From: Geminicoccaceae bacterium
Lineage (GTDB): Bacteria > Pseudomonadota > Alphaproteobacteria > Geminicoccales > Geminicoccaceae
DNA: 64,000 nt
Assembly (NCBI GenBank): GCA_028285265.1
Contig: JANQPX010000035.1
Coordinates: 229,203-293,202, forward strand
Direction: 5' to 3'
Below, piece after piece: positions 9,550 through 18,626 of this stretch (position 1 is the stretch's first letter; every line of letters begins with the position of its first letter). Both the position numbers and the translations under genes were made by a program. The notes below the pieces were generated by a model. That model did not search any database, had not been told where the DNA came from, and worked only from the letters and a program-made list of their open reading frames with translations.

Positions 9550-9884
9550 AGCCCTCCTCCTTCCTTTGCAAGGTAGGACGAAGTCGATCTCTGTCCATGG
9601 TCCTGTCGGTGTTCGCTGACAAGAGACCGACATAGCCTGGCCCAACAGATCGATAACCTTCTCGAAAGCAATTTGATGATAAGATCCGCATCCACACAAA
9701 TCCTGGCAATCCTGAGAAGTCGACTAGAGAAACGAGAAAAATTTAACCAAATGTGATCGATGATGAATTTCGAAAAATTCTCTACTTTTTCTCATTTTTT
9801 ATGAAGTTGCTAAGATTTGCGTGTTATCACTTGCAGAATGACTTGAGTTTTCCTACTGCCTGACTGGATCAAGGTTCGCGAAAT
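9550..9884. other. Intergenic region between ku and a small unknown gene
   Basis: This 335-base stretch separates divergent genes and must hold both promoters. Its right part (about 9720-9840) is strikingly AT-rich compared with the surroundings. It contains TTTCGAAA-like palindromic bits but no motif I can assign to a named regulator. I see no gene in it. Confidence 0.5.
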
Positions 9885-10184
9885 ATGGAGGTCTTGCCGT
9901 TCTCCTGTCCAAAGAAAGCGCATGACTTCAAGAAATCGACACCGTTTGACGACAGGCGGCCCTATTTTTGCGCTTGCGGTCAGGTCATTCTCTCGGCGAC
10001 GGTCCTCGATTATCTGGAACCGTTACTGGATAAAGATGGCCAACGCGCCAAGCTGGTGCTCGACCTCATCACCGAGGCGTGGGATGGCAACAATTTAGCC
10101 CCGTATATCAACGCCCCTCTCTTTGATCGCCGTCTCGCTGAGGTTACGCGACCAAGCGGTTTCTGGGGCAGGCTGTTCGGATGA
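9885..10184 (+). CDS. Small hypothetical protein
   Basis: A 99-residue protein I do not recognise. It has three cysteines, one near residue 8 and a C-A-C-G group near 29-32, suggesting a small metal-binding knuckle, followed by a helical stretch (VLDYLEPLLDKDGQRAKLVLDL) and a C-terminal GFWGRLFG. There are no membrane segments or signal peptide. An AAGG ten bases before ATG could be the ribosome site. It is divergent from ku and convergent with typA, ending four bases from typA's stop. Confidence 0.6.
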   Translation: MEVLPFSCPKKAHDFKKSTPFDDRRPYFCACGQVILSATVLDYLEPLLDKDGQRAKLVLDLITEAWDGNNLAPYINAPLFDRRLAEVTRPSGFWGRLFG

Positions 10185-10188
10185 GACC

Positions 10189-12015
10189 TTAAGCGACGGC
10201 TTGACGCCGTGCCTGCCTCTTGCGCTCGTGCGGATCAAGATAGCGTTTTCGAATGCGGATGGACTCCGGGGTGACCTCAACCAGTTCATCGTCGGCAATG
10301 TAGGTCAACGCTTGTTCGAGCGACAAGCGTGTGGGCGGGGTGAGGAGAATGGCGTCATCCTTACCGGCGGCGCGAATATTGGTGAGTTGCTTGGCCTTAA
10401 GCGGATTGACCTCGAGGTCGACCGGCCGGTTGTGCTCGCCCAGCACCATGCCCTGATAGACTTTCTCGCCGGGTCCAATAAAGAACTTGCCGCGATCCTC
10501 CAGATTGAAAAGCGCGTAAGCGACGGCTGTGCCTTGCTCCAGTGAAATCAGAACGCCATTTCGGCGGCTCTCGATTTCGCCTTTGAAAGGCGCATAGCCG
10601 TGGAACAGGCGGTTGATGATGCCTGTCCCCCTTGTGTCGGTTAAGAAATCCCCGTGATAGCCGATCAGGGAACGCGACGGTGCATGAAACACCAAACGCT
10701 GACGACCGACGCCCGCCGCCTTCATCTCGATCAGCTCAGCCTTGCGGCGAGACAGTGTTTCGACCACCGTCCCGGCAAACTCCTCATCGAGGTCGATCAC
10801 CACCTCTTCGATCGGCTCCAGTTTCTTGCCAGTCTCGGGATCATCTTTGAGTAGGACACGGGGGCGCGCGACCGAGAGTTCATAGCCCTCCCGCCGCATG
10901 GTTTCGATGAGAACACCGAGCTGAAGCTCCCCACGACCGGCGACCTCGAAGGCGTCCTTGCTCGGCAACTGCGTGATACGAATAGCGACATTGCCTTCTG
11001 CCTCGCGCAAAAGGCGTTCTTGGATCATTCGTGTCGTGACCTTCGAGCCTTCTTGCCCGGCAAGCGGTGAGTCGTTCACCGAGAAGGTCATGGCCAGCGT
11101 CGGCGGATCAATCGGCTGGGCAGGCACCGGCTCGCTCACCGCTTCGTCACAAAGCGTGTCAGCGACGGTTGCTTTGGTGAAGCCGGCCAGCGTGACGATG
11201 TCACCGGCCTCTGCCGACTCCAACGCCTCACGCTCCAGGCCGCGAAAAGCGAGGATTTTGGTGACACGTGTCTGCTCGATCAACTGCCCATCACGGGTGA
11301 TTGCCTTCACGGGCTGATTGGCCTGGACGCGGCCGGACAAAATGCGGCCAGTGAGCAGCCGCCCAAGATGCGGGTCGCGCTCAAGCGTGGTCGCCAGCAT
11401 GGAGAATGCCCCGGCTTCTTTGACGTCGGGAGAGGCAACATGGGCACAAATCAGCTCGAACAACGGTGCCATATCGTTATGGACCGGGCGCTGGGGGTCA
11501 CTGCTGACCCAACCGTCCTTAGCGGATCCAAACAGCGTCGGAAAATCGAGCTGATACTCGTCAGCATCGAGGGCGGCAAAGAGGTCAAACACCTCACCAT
11601 GGACCTCGTCGGCACGCTGATCCGGACGGTCGACTTTGTTGATCACCACGATCGGGCGAAGGCCCAGCTTCAGCGCCTTGCCGAGCACGAATTTGGTTTG
11701 TGGCATCGGCCCTTCCGCGGCATCGACCAACAACAGAACGCCATCCACCATGCTCAGCACGCGCTCGACCTCACCGCCGAAATCGGCATGGCCAGGGGTA
11801 TCGACAATATTGATCCGCGTGTCCTTCCAGACGACCGACGTGCACTTGGCGAGAATGGTGATCCCGCGCTCGCGCTCAAGATCATTGTTGTCCATCGCCC
11901 GTTCCGCCACCTTTTGATGGGCATGGAACGTCCCGCTTTCTTGAAGCAAGCGATCGACCAGGGTGGTTTTACCATGATCGACATGGGCGATGATGGCGAT
12001 ATTGCGCAGATTCAT
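10189..12015 (-). CDS. typA: Ribosome-associated translational GTPase TypA/BipA
   Basis: A 608-residue GTPase of normal length. G1 is AHVDHGKTTLVDRLL, G2 is ERGITILAK, G3 is DTPGHADFGGEV, and G4 is NKVDRPDQRADEV. Domain II, an EF-G-like domain III and the TypA-specific C-terminal domain (RGTGIINRLFHGYAPFKG and NIRAAGKDDAILLTPP) follow in order. TypA acts on 50S ribosome assembly and in stress and cold adaptation. It stands alone on the minus strand. Confidence 0.97.
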   Translation of the reverse strand: MNLRNIAIIAHVDHGKTTLVDRLLQESGTFHAHQKVAERAMDNNDLERERGITILAKCTSVVWKDTRINIVDTPGHADFGGEVERVLSMVDGVLLLVDAAEGPMPQTKFVLGKALKLGLRPIVVINKVDRPDQRADEVHGEVFDLFAALDADEYQLDFPTLFGSAKDGWVSSDPQRPVHNDMAPLFELICAHVASPDVKEAGAFSMLATTLERDPHLGRLLTGRILSGRVQANQPVKAITRDGQLIEQTRVTKILAFRGLEREALESAEAGDIVTLAGFTKATVADTLCDEAVSEPVPAQPIDPPTLAMTFSVNDSPLAGQEGSKVTTRMIQERLLREAEGNVAIRITQLPSKDAFEVAGRGELQLGVLIETMRREGYELSVARPRVLLKDDPETGKKLEPIEEVVIDLDEEFAGTVVETLSRRKAELIEMKAAGVGRQRLVFHAPSRSLIGYHGDFLTDTRGTGIINRLFHGYAPFKGEIESRRNGVLISLEQGTAVAYALFNLEDRGKFFIGPGEKVYQGMVLGEHNRPVDLEVNPLKAKQLTNIRAAGKDDAILLTPPTRLSLEQALTYIADDELVEVTPESIRIRKRYLDPHERKRQARRQAVA

Positions 12016-12485
12016 GGGTCAGGACCGGCCAAAAAGAAGGCGGCCGGAAGGGTCCGCGCCGCAGATGTCCCAGATATAAGAGCCTGCCTTCGGGACGCAA
12101 GCGCCCAACAGTCCGAAAGGCCGTGTTCGCTGCTGCGACAGATTTGATATTTTCAGATGAGCTGACGCACGTCTGCAACAGCGGCGCAGATCGCCGTGAC
12201 AGCAAATATTCCACAACATCTTAAAATCAGGTGATTTTTTCCATACCTTCATCATCAGCTCATTGTCTTCCGGTTCAACAAAGGATTGAAGTCCAGAATT
12301 ATAAGGACAGAAAAGGAATGGGATTGAGCGATCCCCCAACAACTTGGCACGCAACGAGCGACCGAAGATAGAAAATTCTCCCTTCTATAGTTGTATTATC
12401 CCTCAAGGGTTGACGGGCTTGAGGCTTGCAGCCTTGGTGCCTGGCGGTTGTGTATAGGGAAAAGCCTCAATCAAGGATCCCTATC
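12016..12485. other. Intergenic region between typA and an outer-membrane gene
   Basis: This 470-base divergent region should contain the promoters of both flanking genes. A TTGACG hexamer at about 12410 and a TATAGG-like element near 12456 are present, but their spacing does not make a good sigma-70 promoter, so I do not call one. No convincing reading frame or RNA gene is seen. Confidence 0.45.
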
Positions 12486-13127
12486 ATGATGCGCATGTTT
12501 TTTATGACTGTTTCTCTTGTTTCATTACTTACCCCGGCCGCCGCATTTGCCCAAGGTACCAGTGGTGTTTATGTCGGCCTGGCGGCTGGACCGGCCTTCT
12601 TTCTCGATCAAAAGATTGATGCTGACATCAACGGTGTTTCCAATCTCGCTGACATCGACATTGAGTATGACCATCCCGGCTATGTCATAGCGGGTCAGCT
12701 TGGCTATGCCTTCGCGACCAACATCCGTGCGGAGGCCGAAGTGTCCTATGCGGCCTCGACGGGCGAGGCGACGCTGTCGTCTATTCTTCTACTCAACGAT
12801 GTCGTCAATGACGTCGATGTAGAAACGCTTAGCGGCACGGTTGGTCTGTTTTTTGACTTGTGGCCGCTTGGCGCTTTTGTGCCCTATGTCGGCGGTGGCA
12901 TCGGCGTCGCCTATGTCGAAGTTCAAGAAGACGGCGCCTCTGCCGATGACCAGAGCCAATTCACCGCCTTCGGCGAGGCCGGCATTCCATGGAGCCTGAC
13001 GCCGGAAGCCGCCATCGTCCCGTCCGTTCGCTTCAACTGGATCGCAACCGAAGAAGAGGCAGAAGACCTCTTTGCAGACAATCTTTATAATACGCAGCTC
13101 CGCGTCGGTTTCCGCTACAGCTTTTGA
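12486..13127 (+). CDS. Outer-membrane beta-barrel protein
   Basis: A 213-residue protein with a signal peptide cleaved after AAAFAQ. The mature part is an eight-strand OmpA-like/OMP_b-brl barrel: GVYVGLAAGPAFF, GQLGYAFATNIRAEAEVSYA, GGIGVAYVEVQE and the terminal TQLRVGFRYSF, with the C-terminal aromatic residue that the BAM machinery recognises. The acidic loops lack cysteine. It could be a structural or porin-like surface protein. The upstream frame extension (from 12426) is rejected because the signal peptide begins at this ATG. Confidence 0.8.
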   Translation: MMRMFFMTVSLVSLLTPAAAFAQGTSGVYVGLAAGPAFFLDQKIDADINGVSNLADIDIEYDHPGYVIAGQLGYAFATNIRAEAEVSYAASTGEATLSSILLLNDVVNDVDVETLSGTVGLFFDLWPLGAFVPYVGGGIGVAYVEVQEDGASADDQSQFTAFGEAGIPWSLTPEAAIVPSVRFNWIATEEEAEDLFADNLYNTQLRVGFRYSF

Positions 13128-13208
13128 TCGACGTCGCGGCCGAACCTGTGATCGACCGTAAGGCCATGAGCTTGACCCCTGCGCCAGGCGCGCTGAGAAT
13201 GCGCGGTT

Positions 13209-14087
13209 ATGGACAATTATGCGCTCAAACCTTCGCCAGATGATCCAAGGCTGACCCAGTCGGTCTCTGGCATTGATCACGAGGGACGGCCTGTTGAAAC
13301 AGCCGTGGTTTACGAACGGCCGCTGACGTTGTTTTTGAATGGGCAAGAAATCGTCACGATGATGACGATTGGCGATCATCCCGACTACCTCGCCGTTGGT
13401 TATTTGCTCAATCAAAACATGCTTCGGTCGGATGATGAGATCATCGGGATCGATCATGACGATGAGCTGGATGTGGTGGTCGTCAGGACCGCCCGCGAAA
13501 CCAATTATGAGGAAAAACTGAAAAAAAAGGTCAGGACATCTGGCTGTGCTCAAGGCACGGTCTTTGGTGATCTGATGGAGCGCTTCGACGAGATCAAGTT
13601 GGATCCGCATGCGATCCTCAAGACCTCCTGGCTCTATACCCTCACCAAAGCCATCAACACGACACCGTCCCTCTATTTGAAGGCGGGCGCGATTCACGGC
13701 TGCGTTCTCTGTGAAGAGGACAAGCCGCTCCTCTATATGGAGGATGTTGGTCGACATAATGCCGTCGACAAAATCGCCGGCTACATGTTTTTGAAAGGTC
13801 TCAGTCCTCAGGGAAAAATGTTCTACACCACCGGTCGCCTTACCAGCGAAATGGTCATCAAAACCGTGCAGATGCAGATCCCGATCCTGATATCGCGCTC
13901 TGGCTTTACCGCTTGGGGTGTCGATCTTGCCCGTCAGGCCAATCTAACCTTGATCGGTCGAGCACGTGGCCAACGTTTCCTGGCCCTTGCCGGTGAGGAT
14001 CGCCTTCGTTTTGACGCCAACCCCGCCGACGTTGAGCATGAGGCGAAACACCACCGGCGCAAAGGTGCCGAACCGGACGCGCGATGA
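13209..14087 (+). CDS. fdhD: Formate dehydrogenase accessory sulfurtransferase FdhD
   Basis: A 292-residue FdhD. FdhD passes sulfur from IscS to the molybdenum cofactor of formate dehydrogenases. The family regions are visible: ERPLTLFLNGQEIVTMMTIGDHPDYLAVGYLL split over the N-terminal third, GAIHGCVL, EDVGRHNAVDKIAGY and TTGRLTSEMVIKTVQM. Where many FdhDs carry a C-x-x-C motif, this protein has TSGCAQGTV with a single cysteine. The stop overlaps mobA in ATGA, consistent with joint molybdoenzyme maturation. No formate dehydrogenase is encoded in the window. Confidence 0.9.
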   Translation: MDNYALKPSPDDPRLTQSVSGIDHEGRPVETAVVYERPLTLFLNGQEIVTMMTIGDHPDYLAVGYLLNQNMLRSDDEIIGIDHDDELDVVVVRTARETNYEEKLKKKVRTSGCAQGTVFGDLMERFDEIKLDPHAILKTSWLYTLTKAINTTPSLYLKAGAIHGCVLCEEDKPLLYMEDVGRHNAVDKIAGYMFLKGLSPQGKMFYTTGRLTSEMVIKTVQMQIPILISRSGFTAWGVDLARQANLTLIGRARGQRFLALAGEDRLRFDANPADVEHEAKHHRRKGAEPDAR

Positions 14088-14734
14088 TGGCTTCAACCAC
14101 GGTCAAACCGTCGAAGATCGTTGGGGTTTTGCTCGCAGGTGGTAAGGCCAGGCGGATGGGCGGCGGTGACAAATGCCTTAGACCTCTGGCAGGGCGGTCC
14201 ATTCTCGCCCACGTCATTGAACGCATGAGGCCGCAGGTCGAGGCACTGGTCCTCAACGCCAACGGCGACCCCAGGCGCTTCGATGGCTTTGGCCTGCCGG
14301 TTGTCGGCGACGTTATCGATGGCCAGGCGGGACCGCTTGCCGGTGTCTTGACCGGTATGGAATGGACCCTAAAACACCAACCCCATTGTGAATGGGTCGT
14401 CAGCATCGCCACGGACACGCCATTCTTGCCAGCGGATCTTGTTGAAAGACTGGCAGGAGCGATTCACGACGAGGAGGCAGAACTTGCTTCGGTCATCACG
14501 GCAGGGCGCACGCATCCCGTGATCGGCCTTTGGCCGGTACGTCTTGCCACTGATCTGCGCCATGCGATGATCGATGACGACACGCGAAAGATCGACCGCT
14601 TCACAGCTCGTTATCGCCTCACCAATGTCGTCTTCCCGACAGAGCCTATCGATCCATTCTTCAATACCAATCGGCCAGAAGACCTGGAGGAAGCGGAACG
14701 TCTGCTTGCCGAGGACGCGTCGAAGGCGACCTAG
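14084..14734 (+). CDS. mobA: Molybdenum cofactor guanylyltransferase
   Basis: A 216-residue nucleotidyltransferase that joins GMP to molybdopterin to form the MGD cofactor. The GTP-binding signature LLAGGKARRMGGGDKCL is at residues 14-30, followed by VLNANGDPRRF, the metal-binding region SIATDTPFLPADLVERL, and PFFNTNRPEDLEEAERLL at the end. Coupling with fdhD through ATGA fits shared work on an MGD enzyme located elsewhere. Confidence 0.92.
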   Translation: MMASTTVKPSKIVGVLLAGGKARRMGGGDKCLRPLAGRSILAHVIERMRPQVEALVLNANGDPRRFDGFGLPVVGDVIDGQAGPLAGVLTGMEWTLKHQPHCEWVVSIATDTPFLPADLVERLAGAIHDEEAELASVITAGRTHPVIGLWPVRLATDLRHAMIDDDTRKIDRFTARYRLTNVVFPTEPIDPFFNTNRPEDLEEAERLLAEDASKAT

Positions 14735-14769
14735 CCCTGTCGCTCTAAGCACCGATGATAAGAGGGGCC

Positions 14770-16899
14770 CTAGTTGACGGCCTCATGCATCGTCGACGGA
14801 TCGTCAACGGGCACGGGCGCCGTCACGGCACGCCGGTCGGCCTCGGGCCAAGCTGGGCGAAGCGGCAAAGGAGGCCGGCGCGGCGCGTGCAATCCTACGC
14901 TGTTACTCGGATTGTACAGTCCCAGCTGGCGTCCGATTTCGGTCGCCGGCACCGGCCGACCGAAATAGTAGCCTTGGGCCACGTCGCAATTCTCCACGTG
15001 TAATTGCGCAAGTTGCATGTCGGTTTCGACGCCTTCCGCGATCACCTGCATCCCAAGGCTCTTGCCCAACGTGACGATCGCGTGAACGATCGCCGCATCG
15101 TCCCGATTACCGCCGAGCTCGCGGATAAAAGATCGATCGACCTTCAAACGATCGAACGGCAGATTGCGTAAGCGATTCAGCGACGAATAACCAGTGCCAA
15201 AATCATCCATCGACAAATGAATGCCGAGCCTTCTTAGTTTCCGGAGCTTCGAGATGGTGGTGCGGCTATCCGACATGACGATGCTCTCGGTGATCTCTAG
15301 GTCCAGTCGGCTCGGCGCAAGTCCGCTCATGCTGAGCACATCGCCGACCAGGTCCACCAGATTGGTGTGCCCGAACTGAACCGCTGAGATGTTCACCGAG
15401 ACGGACACGTCTTCTGGCCACGTCGTGGCGTCTGCCGTTGCCTGCTTGAGGGCCCAAAAGCCGAGCGGCATGATCAGCCCGGTCTCCTCGGCGAGCCCAA
15501 TGACCTCGTGAGGTGGCATATGGCCGTAGCGCGGATGATGCCAACGCAACAACGCCTCGAAACCGACGATGCGTGCGGACTTTAGCGATACCTGCGGCTG
15601 GTAATGCAAACGAAGCTGATTGTTCGCAATGGCATCCCTCAAGTCTTCCTCAAGCGAATGACGAACGACGGAACGTGCCTCCATATCGGGCGTGAAAAAT
15701 CGGTAGGTCGACCGTCCAGCATCCTTGGCTCGGTAGAGTGCAATGTCCGCTTTTTTCAACAGATCGTCGGTCGCGTTGCCATCTCGCGGCGCGAAGACAA
15801 CGCCAATACTGACGCCGATGACGACATGGTGTCCCTCGACGTCAAAGGGAACGGCGAGCACTTGGATGAGGCGTTGTGCAAGCCTAGCGGCTTCATTGTC
15901 GCAAAAGTCCCCAGAGAGAAGCAACGCAAACTCATCACCCCCTAGCCTCGCAATGGTCCCATCATCCTCGAGGCAATGTCTCAGACGATCGGCGACCTGA
16001 CAGAGGAGCGCATCGCCAATCGGATGACCAAGCGCATCATTGATCGTCTTGAACCGATCGAGATCGAGCCAAAAGAGCGCAGTCACCCCTTCTCCGTCAG
16101 TCGCCACCGCTAGGGCATCATCGAGACGTTCACGAAAGTGCATACGGTTACCAAGCCCTGTCAGCGGATCCGTATGCGCGAGATCCTGGAGACGCCGCTC
16201 GGCAAGCTCACGCTCTTTGGATTTTCGCCAGACCATGGTCATTGGCAAGGCCATCGCAATCAGAATCAAGAGGATCAGGCCACCGACAAATGCCAAAAAA
16301 GCTTGACGATAAAACTCAGCCTTAGCGCTCTGGTCGAGATAGACCTCAGCGACTCCTTGAACCCCGGAACCCGTCTCGAACGGCAGCACGATCCGTCCGT
16401 GAATCGGGGGTTCAGCCCGCGCATCGCTTTGACCTTCTCCCGCAAACGATGTGTCATCACCGTCCTGTTGGGTCTCGTCAGCAGCACCGATGGTGCCACC
16501 GGTTAAGATCGCGATAGGTGGCTCTTCATGGTCAGATAATGATTGATAGATTGGCTGTCCAAATTGATCGTAAAGACGAAAAAAAGTGACGTCTTGTCTT
16601 CCGCCTGCGTCATGCAATGCACGGCGACTCAGCGGCGAGAGGAAACCGGTCGTCAACATCAGGTCAAGATCGTTGACGCTGGCCGTAAGGTCTTTCACCC
16701 AATCCCTTGCCTCGATTTGCGCGTCATAACGGAGAAGGTGAGTCGCCGCTTGCCAGGTCAAAGCAACCGCAACGGCGACAACCATTGCACTGGAGAGCAC
16801 CCAAAGCATAAAGAACCAACGATCATGGCCGATCGTCCCGTCTCTAAGCCGTCTCATGCGGATTCCGAGGCTAACGTGCCAACTCATAATACTCTTCAT
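14770..16899 (-). CDS. Membrane GGDEF-EAL cyclic-di-GMP protein
   Basis: A 709-residue sensor. Two membrane segments (about 29-50 and 200-220) flank an approximately 150-residue periplasmic domain. A GGDEF domain (about 238-400) keeps the RLGGDEFALLL site, but the inhibitory RxxD position upstream reads EDDG. An EAL domain (about 420-670) keeps FEALLRWHHP, DDFGTGYSSL and EGVET, so both synthesis and hydrolysis of c-di-GMP are possible. In such tandems the EAL activity is often dominant. Start candidates are ATG at 16899, 16887 or 16857; 16887 has an AAGAG four bases upstream. Confidence 0.9.
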   Translation of the reverse strand: MKSIMSWHVSLGIRMRRLRDGTIGHDRWFFMLWVLSSAMVVAVAVALTWQAATHLLRYDAQIEARDWVKDLTASVNDLDLMLTTGFLSPLSRRALHDAGGRQDVTFFRLYDQFGQPIYQSLSDHEEPPIAILTGGTIGAADETQQDGDDTSFAGEGQSDARAEPPIHGRIVLPFETGSGVQGVAEVYLDQSAKAEFYRQAFLAFVGGLILLILIAMALPMTMVWRKSKERELAERRLQDLAHTDPLTGLGNRMHFRERLDDALAVATDGEGVTALFWLDLDRFKTINDALGHPIGDALLCQVADRLRHCLEDDGTIARLGGDEFALLLSGDFCDNEAARLAQRLIQVLAVPFDVEGHHVVIGVSIGVVFAPRDGNATDDLLKKADIALYRAKDAGRSTYRFFTPDMEARSVVRHSLEEDLRDAIANNQLRLHYQPQVSLKSARIVGFEALLRWHHPRYGHMPPHEVIGLAEETGLIMPLGFWALKQATADATTWPEDVSVSVNISAVQFGHTNLVDLVGDVLSMSGLAPSRLDLEITESIVMSDSRTTISKLRKLRRLGIHLSMDDFGTGYSSLNRLRNLPFDRLKVDRSFIRELGGNRDDAAIVHAIVTLGKSLGMQVIAEGVETDMQLAQLHVENCDVAQGYYFGRPVPATEIGRQLGLYNPSNSVGLHAPRRPPLPLRPAWPEADRRAVTAPVPVDDPSTMHEAVN

Positions 16900-17044
16900 T
16901 CATTGGATTGCAGTGTTAAAGGTATAAGCAACAACGGACTAGATGATCGGTGTTGCCATGAAAGCGTCACCAGGCGTAGATTTTCGACACCGATCTTTTG
17001 GAACAAGATTATCAATTTTAACTCCAAATTTTACGCAAAATCAA

Positions 17045-17059
17045 TCGACTTTAAGTCGA
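17045..17059. promoter_or_regulatory. 15-bp palindrome upstream of aminotransferase gene
   Basis: TCGACTT-T-AAGTCGA is a perfect inverted repeat with one central base, lying 27 bases before the aminotransferase ATG in an AT-rich promoter region. The position suits an operator overlapping the promoter or leader. The regulator is unknown. Confidence 0.4.
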
Positions 17060-17086
17060 AATTATTGAAAACTTGGAGAACAAATC

Positions 17087-18250
17087 ATGATCCTTGCCAA
17101 CTCTCTGGATAGACTTGGCACCGAAACCGCGTTCGATGTCCTTGCGCGGGCGCAGAAGCTTAAAGATGCCGGACAGGACATCATCAATCTCGGCATCGGC
17201 CAACCGGACTTTCCGACACCTGACAACATTGTCGAGGCAGCCGCGAAGGCGCTCCGCGATGGCCAACACGGCTACACGCCGGCGAACGGCATTCTGCCGC
17301 TGCGCGAAGCCGTTGCCGAGGACATGGCCCAACGACGGCGCGTGACTATTGATCCCGAGCGCATTGTGGTGGTGCCGGGCGGCAAGGTGACGATGTATTT
17401 CGCCATCACGATGTTCGGCCAGCCCGGCGTCGAGATCATGTATCCGGATCCGGGCTTTCCAATCTATCGCTCAGTTATCGAGTTCTCAGGTGCCAAGGCC
17501 GTACCGATTCCGCTTTATGAAAACAGCGGATTCTCATTCTCGGCGGACGAAGTACTGGCCAAGATTACTGATCGGACACGACTGATCATCGTCAATAGCC
17601 CCGCCAATCCCACGGGCGGCGTGGTGCCCAAGGAAGAACTCGACAAGCTCGTTGCAGGCCTTGCAGAGCATCCCGACGTTGCCATCATGTCCGATGAAAT
17701 CTATGCGCGCATGGTCTATGACGGTGTTCCCCATGCCAGCCTTACGGCCTATCCAGAGATCGAGGATCGGCTCATCCTGTTGGACGGCTGGTCCAAGACC
17801 TACGCCATGACAGGCTGGCGTCTTGGCTGGGCGGTCTGGCCGGAAGCCTTGGCGCCGATCGCAACGCGCCTGGCGATCAATGTCCATTCATGTGTGAATG
17901 CGGCGACACAATACGCCGGGATTGAAGCGCTGACCGGCCCGCAGTCGGCGGTCGACCAGATGGTCACTGCCTTCGATCGGCGTCGCGGGGTGATCGTCGA
18001 ACGCCTGAACCAGCTGCCTGGTTTTCGCTGTCAACGCCCGGGCGGGGCCTTTTATGCCTTTCCCAATATCGAAGCCACTGGCCAAAAGGCCATCGCGCTT
18101 CAAGAGCGTTTGCTCACTGAGGCCGGTGTTGCCGTCATTGCTGGCACCAGCTTTGGCGCACAGGGCGAGGGCTATCTTCGCTTCTCCTATGCGAATTCCA
18201 TCGAGAATATCGAGCGGGCCATCGATCGGATCGCTGACTTTCTTGCCTGA
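17087..18250 (+). CDS. PLP-dependent class I aminotransferase (aspartate-type)
   Basis: A 387-residue fold-type I aminotransferase of normal length. It has LGIGQPDFPTPDNIV near the N-terminus, GYTPANGILPLREAVA, the cofactor-contacting SPANPTGGVVPKEEL, DEIYARMVYDG, and the PLP-lysine motif DGWSKTYAMTGWRLGW, followed by an FRFSYANS-like C-terminal arginine region (YLRFSYA). This resembles subgroup I-gamma aspartate aminotransferases and related enzymes; the substrate cannot be fixed by eye. It starts after TTGGAGAACAAATC, with GGAG nine bases ahead of ATG. Confidence 0.88.
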   Translation: MILANSLDRLGTETAFDVLARAQKLKDAGQDIINLGIGQPDFPTPDNIVEAAAKALRDGQHGYTPANGILPLREAVAEDMAQRRRVTIDPERIVVVPGGKVTMYFAITMFGQPGVEIMYPDPGFPIYRSVIEFSGAKAVPIPLYENSGFSFSADEVLAKITDRTRLIIVNSPANPTGGVVPKEELDKLVAGLAEHPDVAIMSDEIYARMVYDGVPHASLTAYPEIEDRLILLDGWSKTYAMTGWRLGWAVWPEALAPIATRLAINVHSCVNAATQYAGIEALTGPQSAVDQMVTAFDRRRGVIVERLNQLPGFRCQRPGGAFYAFPNIEATGQKAIALQERLLTEAGVAVIAGTSFGAQGEGYLRFSYANSIENIERAIDRIADFLA

Positions 18251-18626
18251 CAAGAGGTGCCGACAGCGTCGGTTCACTTAGGAACAACCGAGACTTGATT
18301 ACGCTCCAAGATGCCATTGGCCTTGCATGAAATGCCTAAGGTTCTGGCACCTCGCGCAATGATGTCGCGCGATCATTGCGATGCGTAGAAAACCTCTCTT
18401 TTTTCAACAGCTGCAGCACGACCATCCATGACAATCATGCGCGATTTCCCCATATCTGAAGCGTGCGTGACACTTCATTAACGACCACAAACACGCCCGC
18501 TATCGGCATGTTGATGTGACCGCTGATACAGTCACTCGACCCCGCTTTGCCTAGAAAACGCTGACGTCAACGAGCGTCTTCCCGATCAGGCCGACGCCCC
18601 TCGTCACCCACATGGAGATCTCGCTT
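18251..18626. other. Intergenic region with a hairpin, upstream of the peroxiredoxin gene
   Basis: This 376-base gap has no convincing gene. CGCAATGAT (18355-18363) and ATCATTGCG (18372-18380) form a perfect nine-pair stem with an eight-base loop; it is not followed by a T-run but a T-rich run lies about 18 bases on. A smaller CCGAC/GTCGG stem occurs right after the aminotransferase stop. The right part should hold the peroxiredoxin promoter. Confidence 0.45.

Noticed and set aside
9550..9699. Longer Ku frame
   Set aside because: The conserved Ku start and a very strong ribosome site are at 9549.
11368..12147. Long plus-strand frame antisense to typA
   Set aside because: TypA is certain on the other strand; the antisense frame shows no family features.
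12335..12350. Possible sigma-54 promoter (TGGCAC-like)
   Set aside because: The second half does not match the TTGC element.
13209..14734. Link between fdhD-mobA and the cytochrome locus as one formate dehydrogenase system
   Set aside because: They are 10 kb apart with unrelated genes between, and no molybdopterin catalytic subunit is present.
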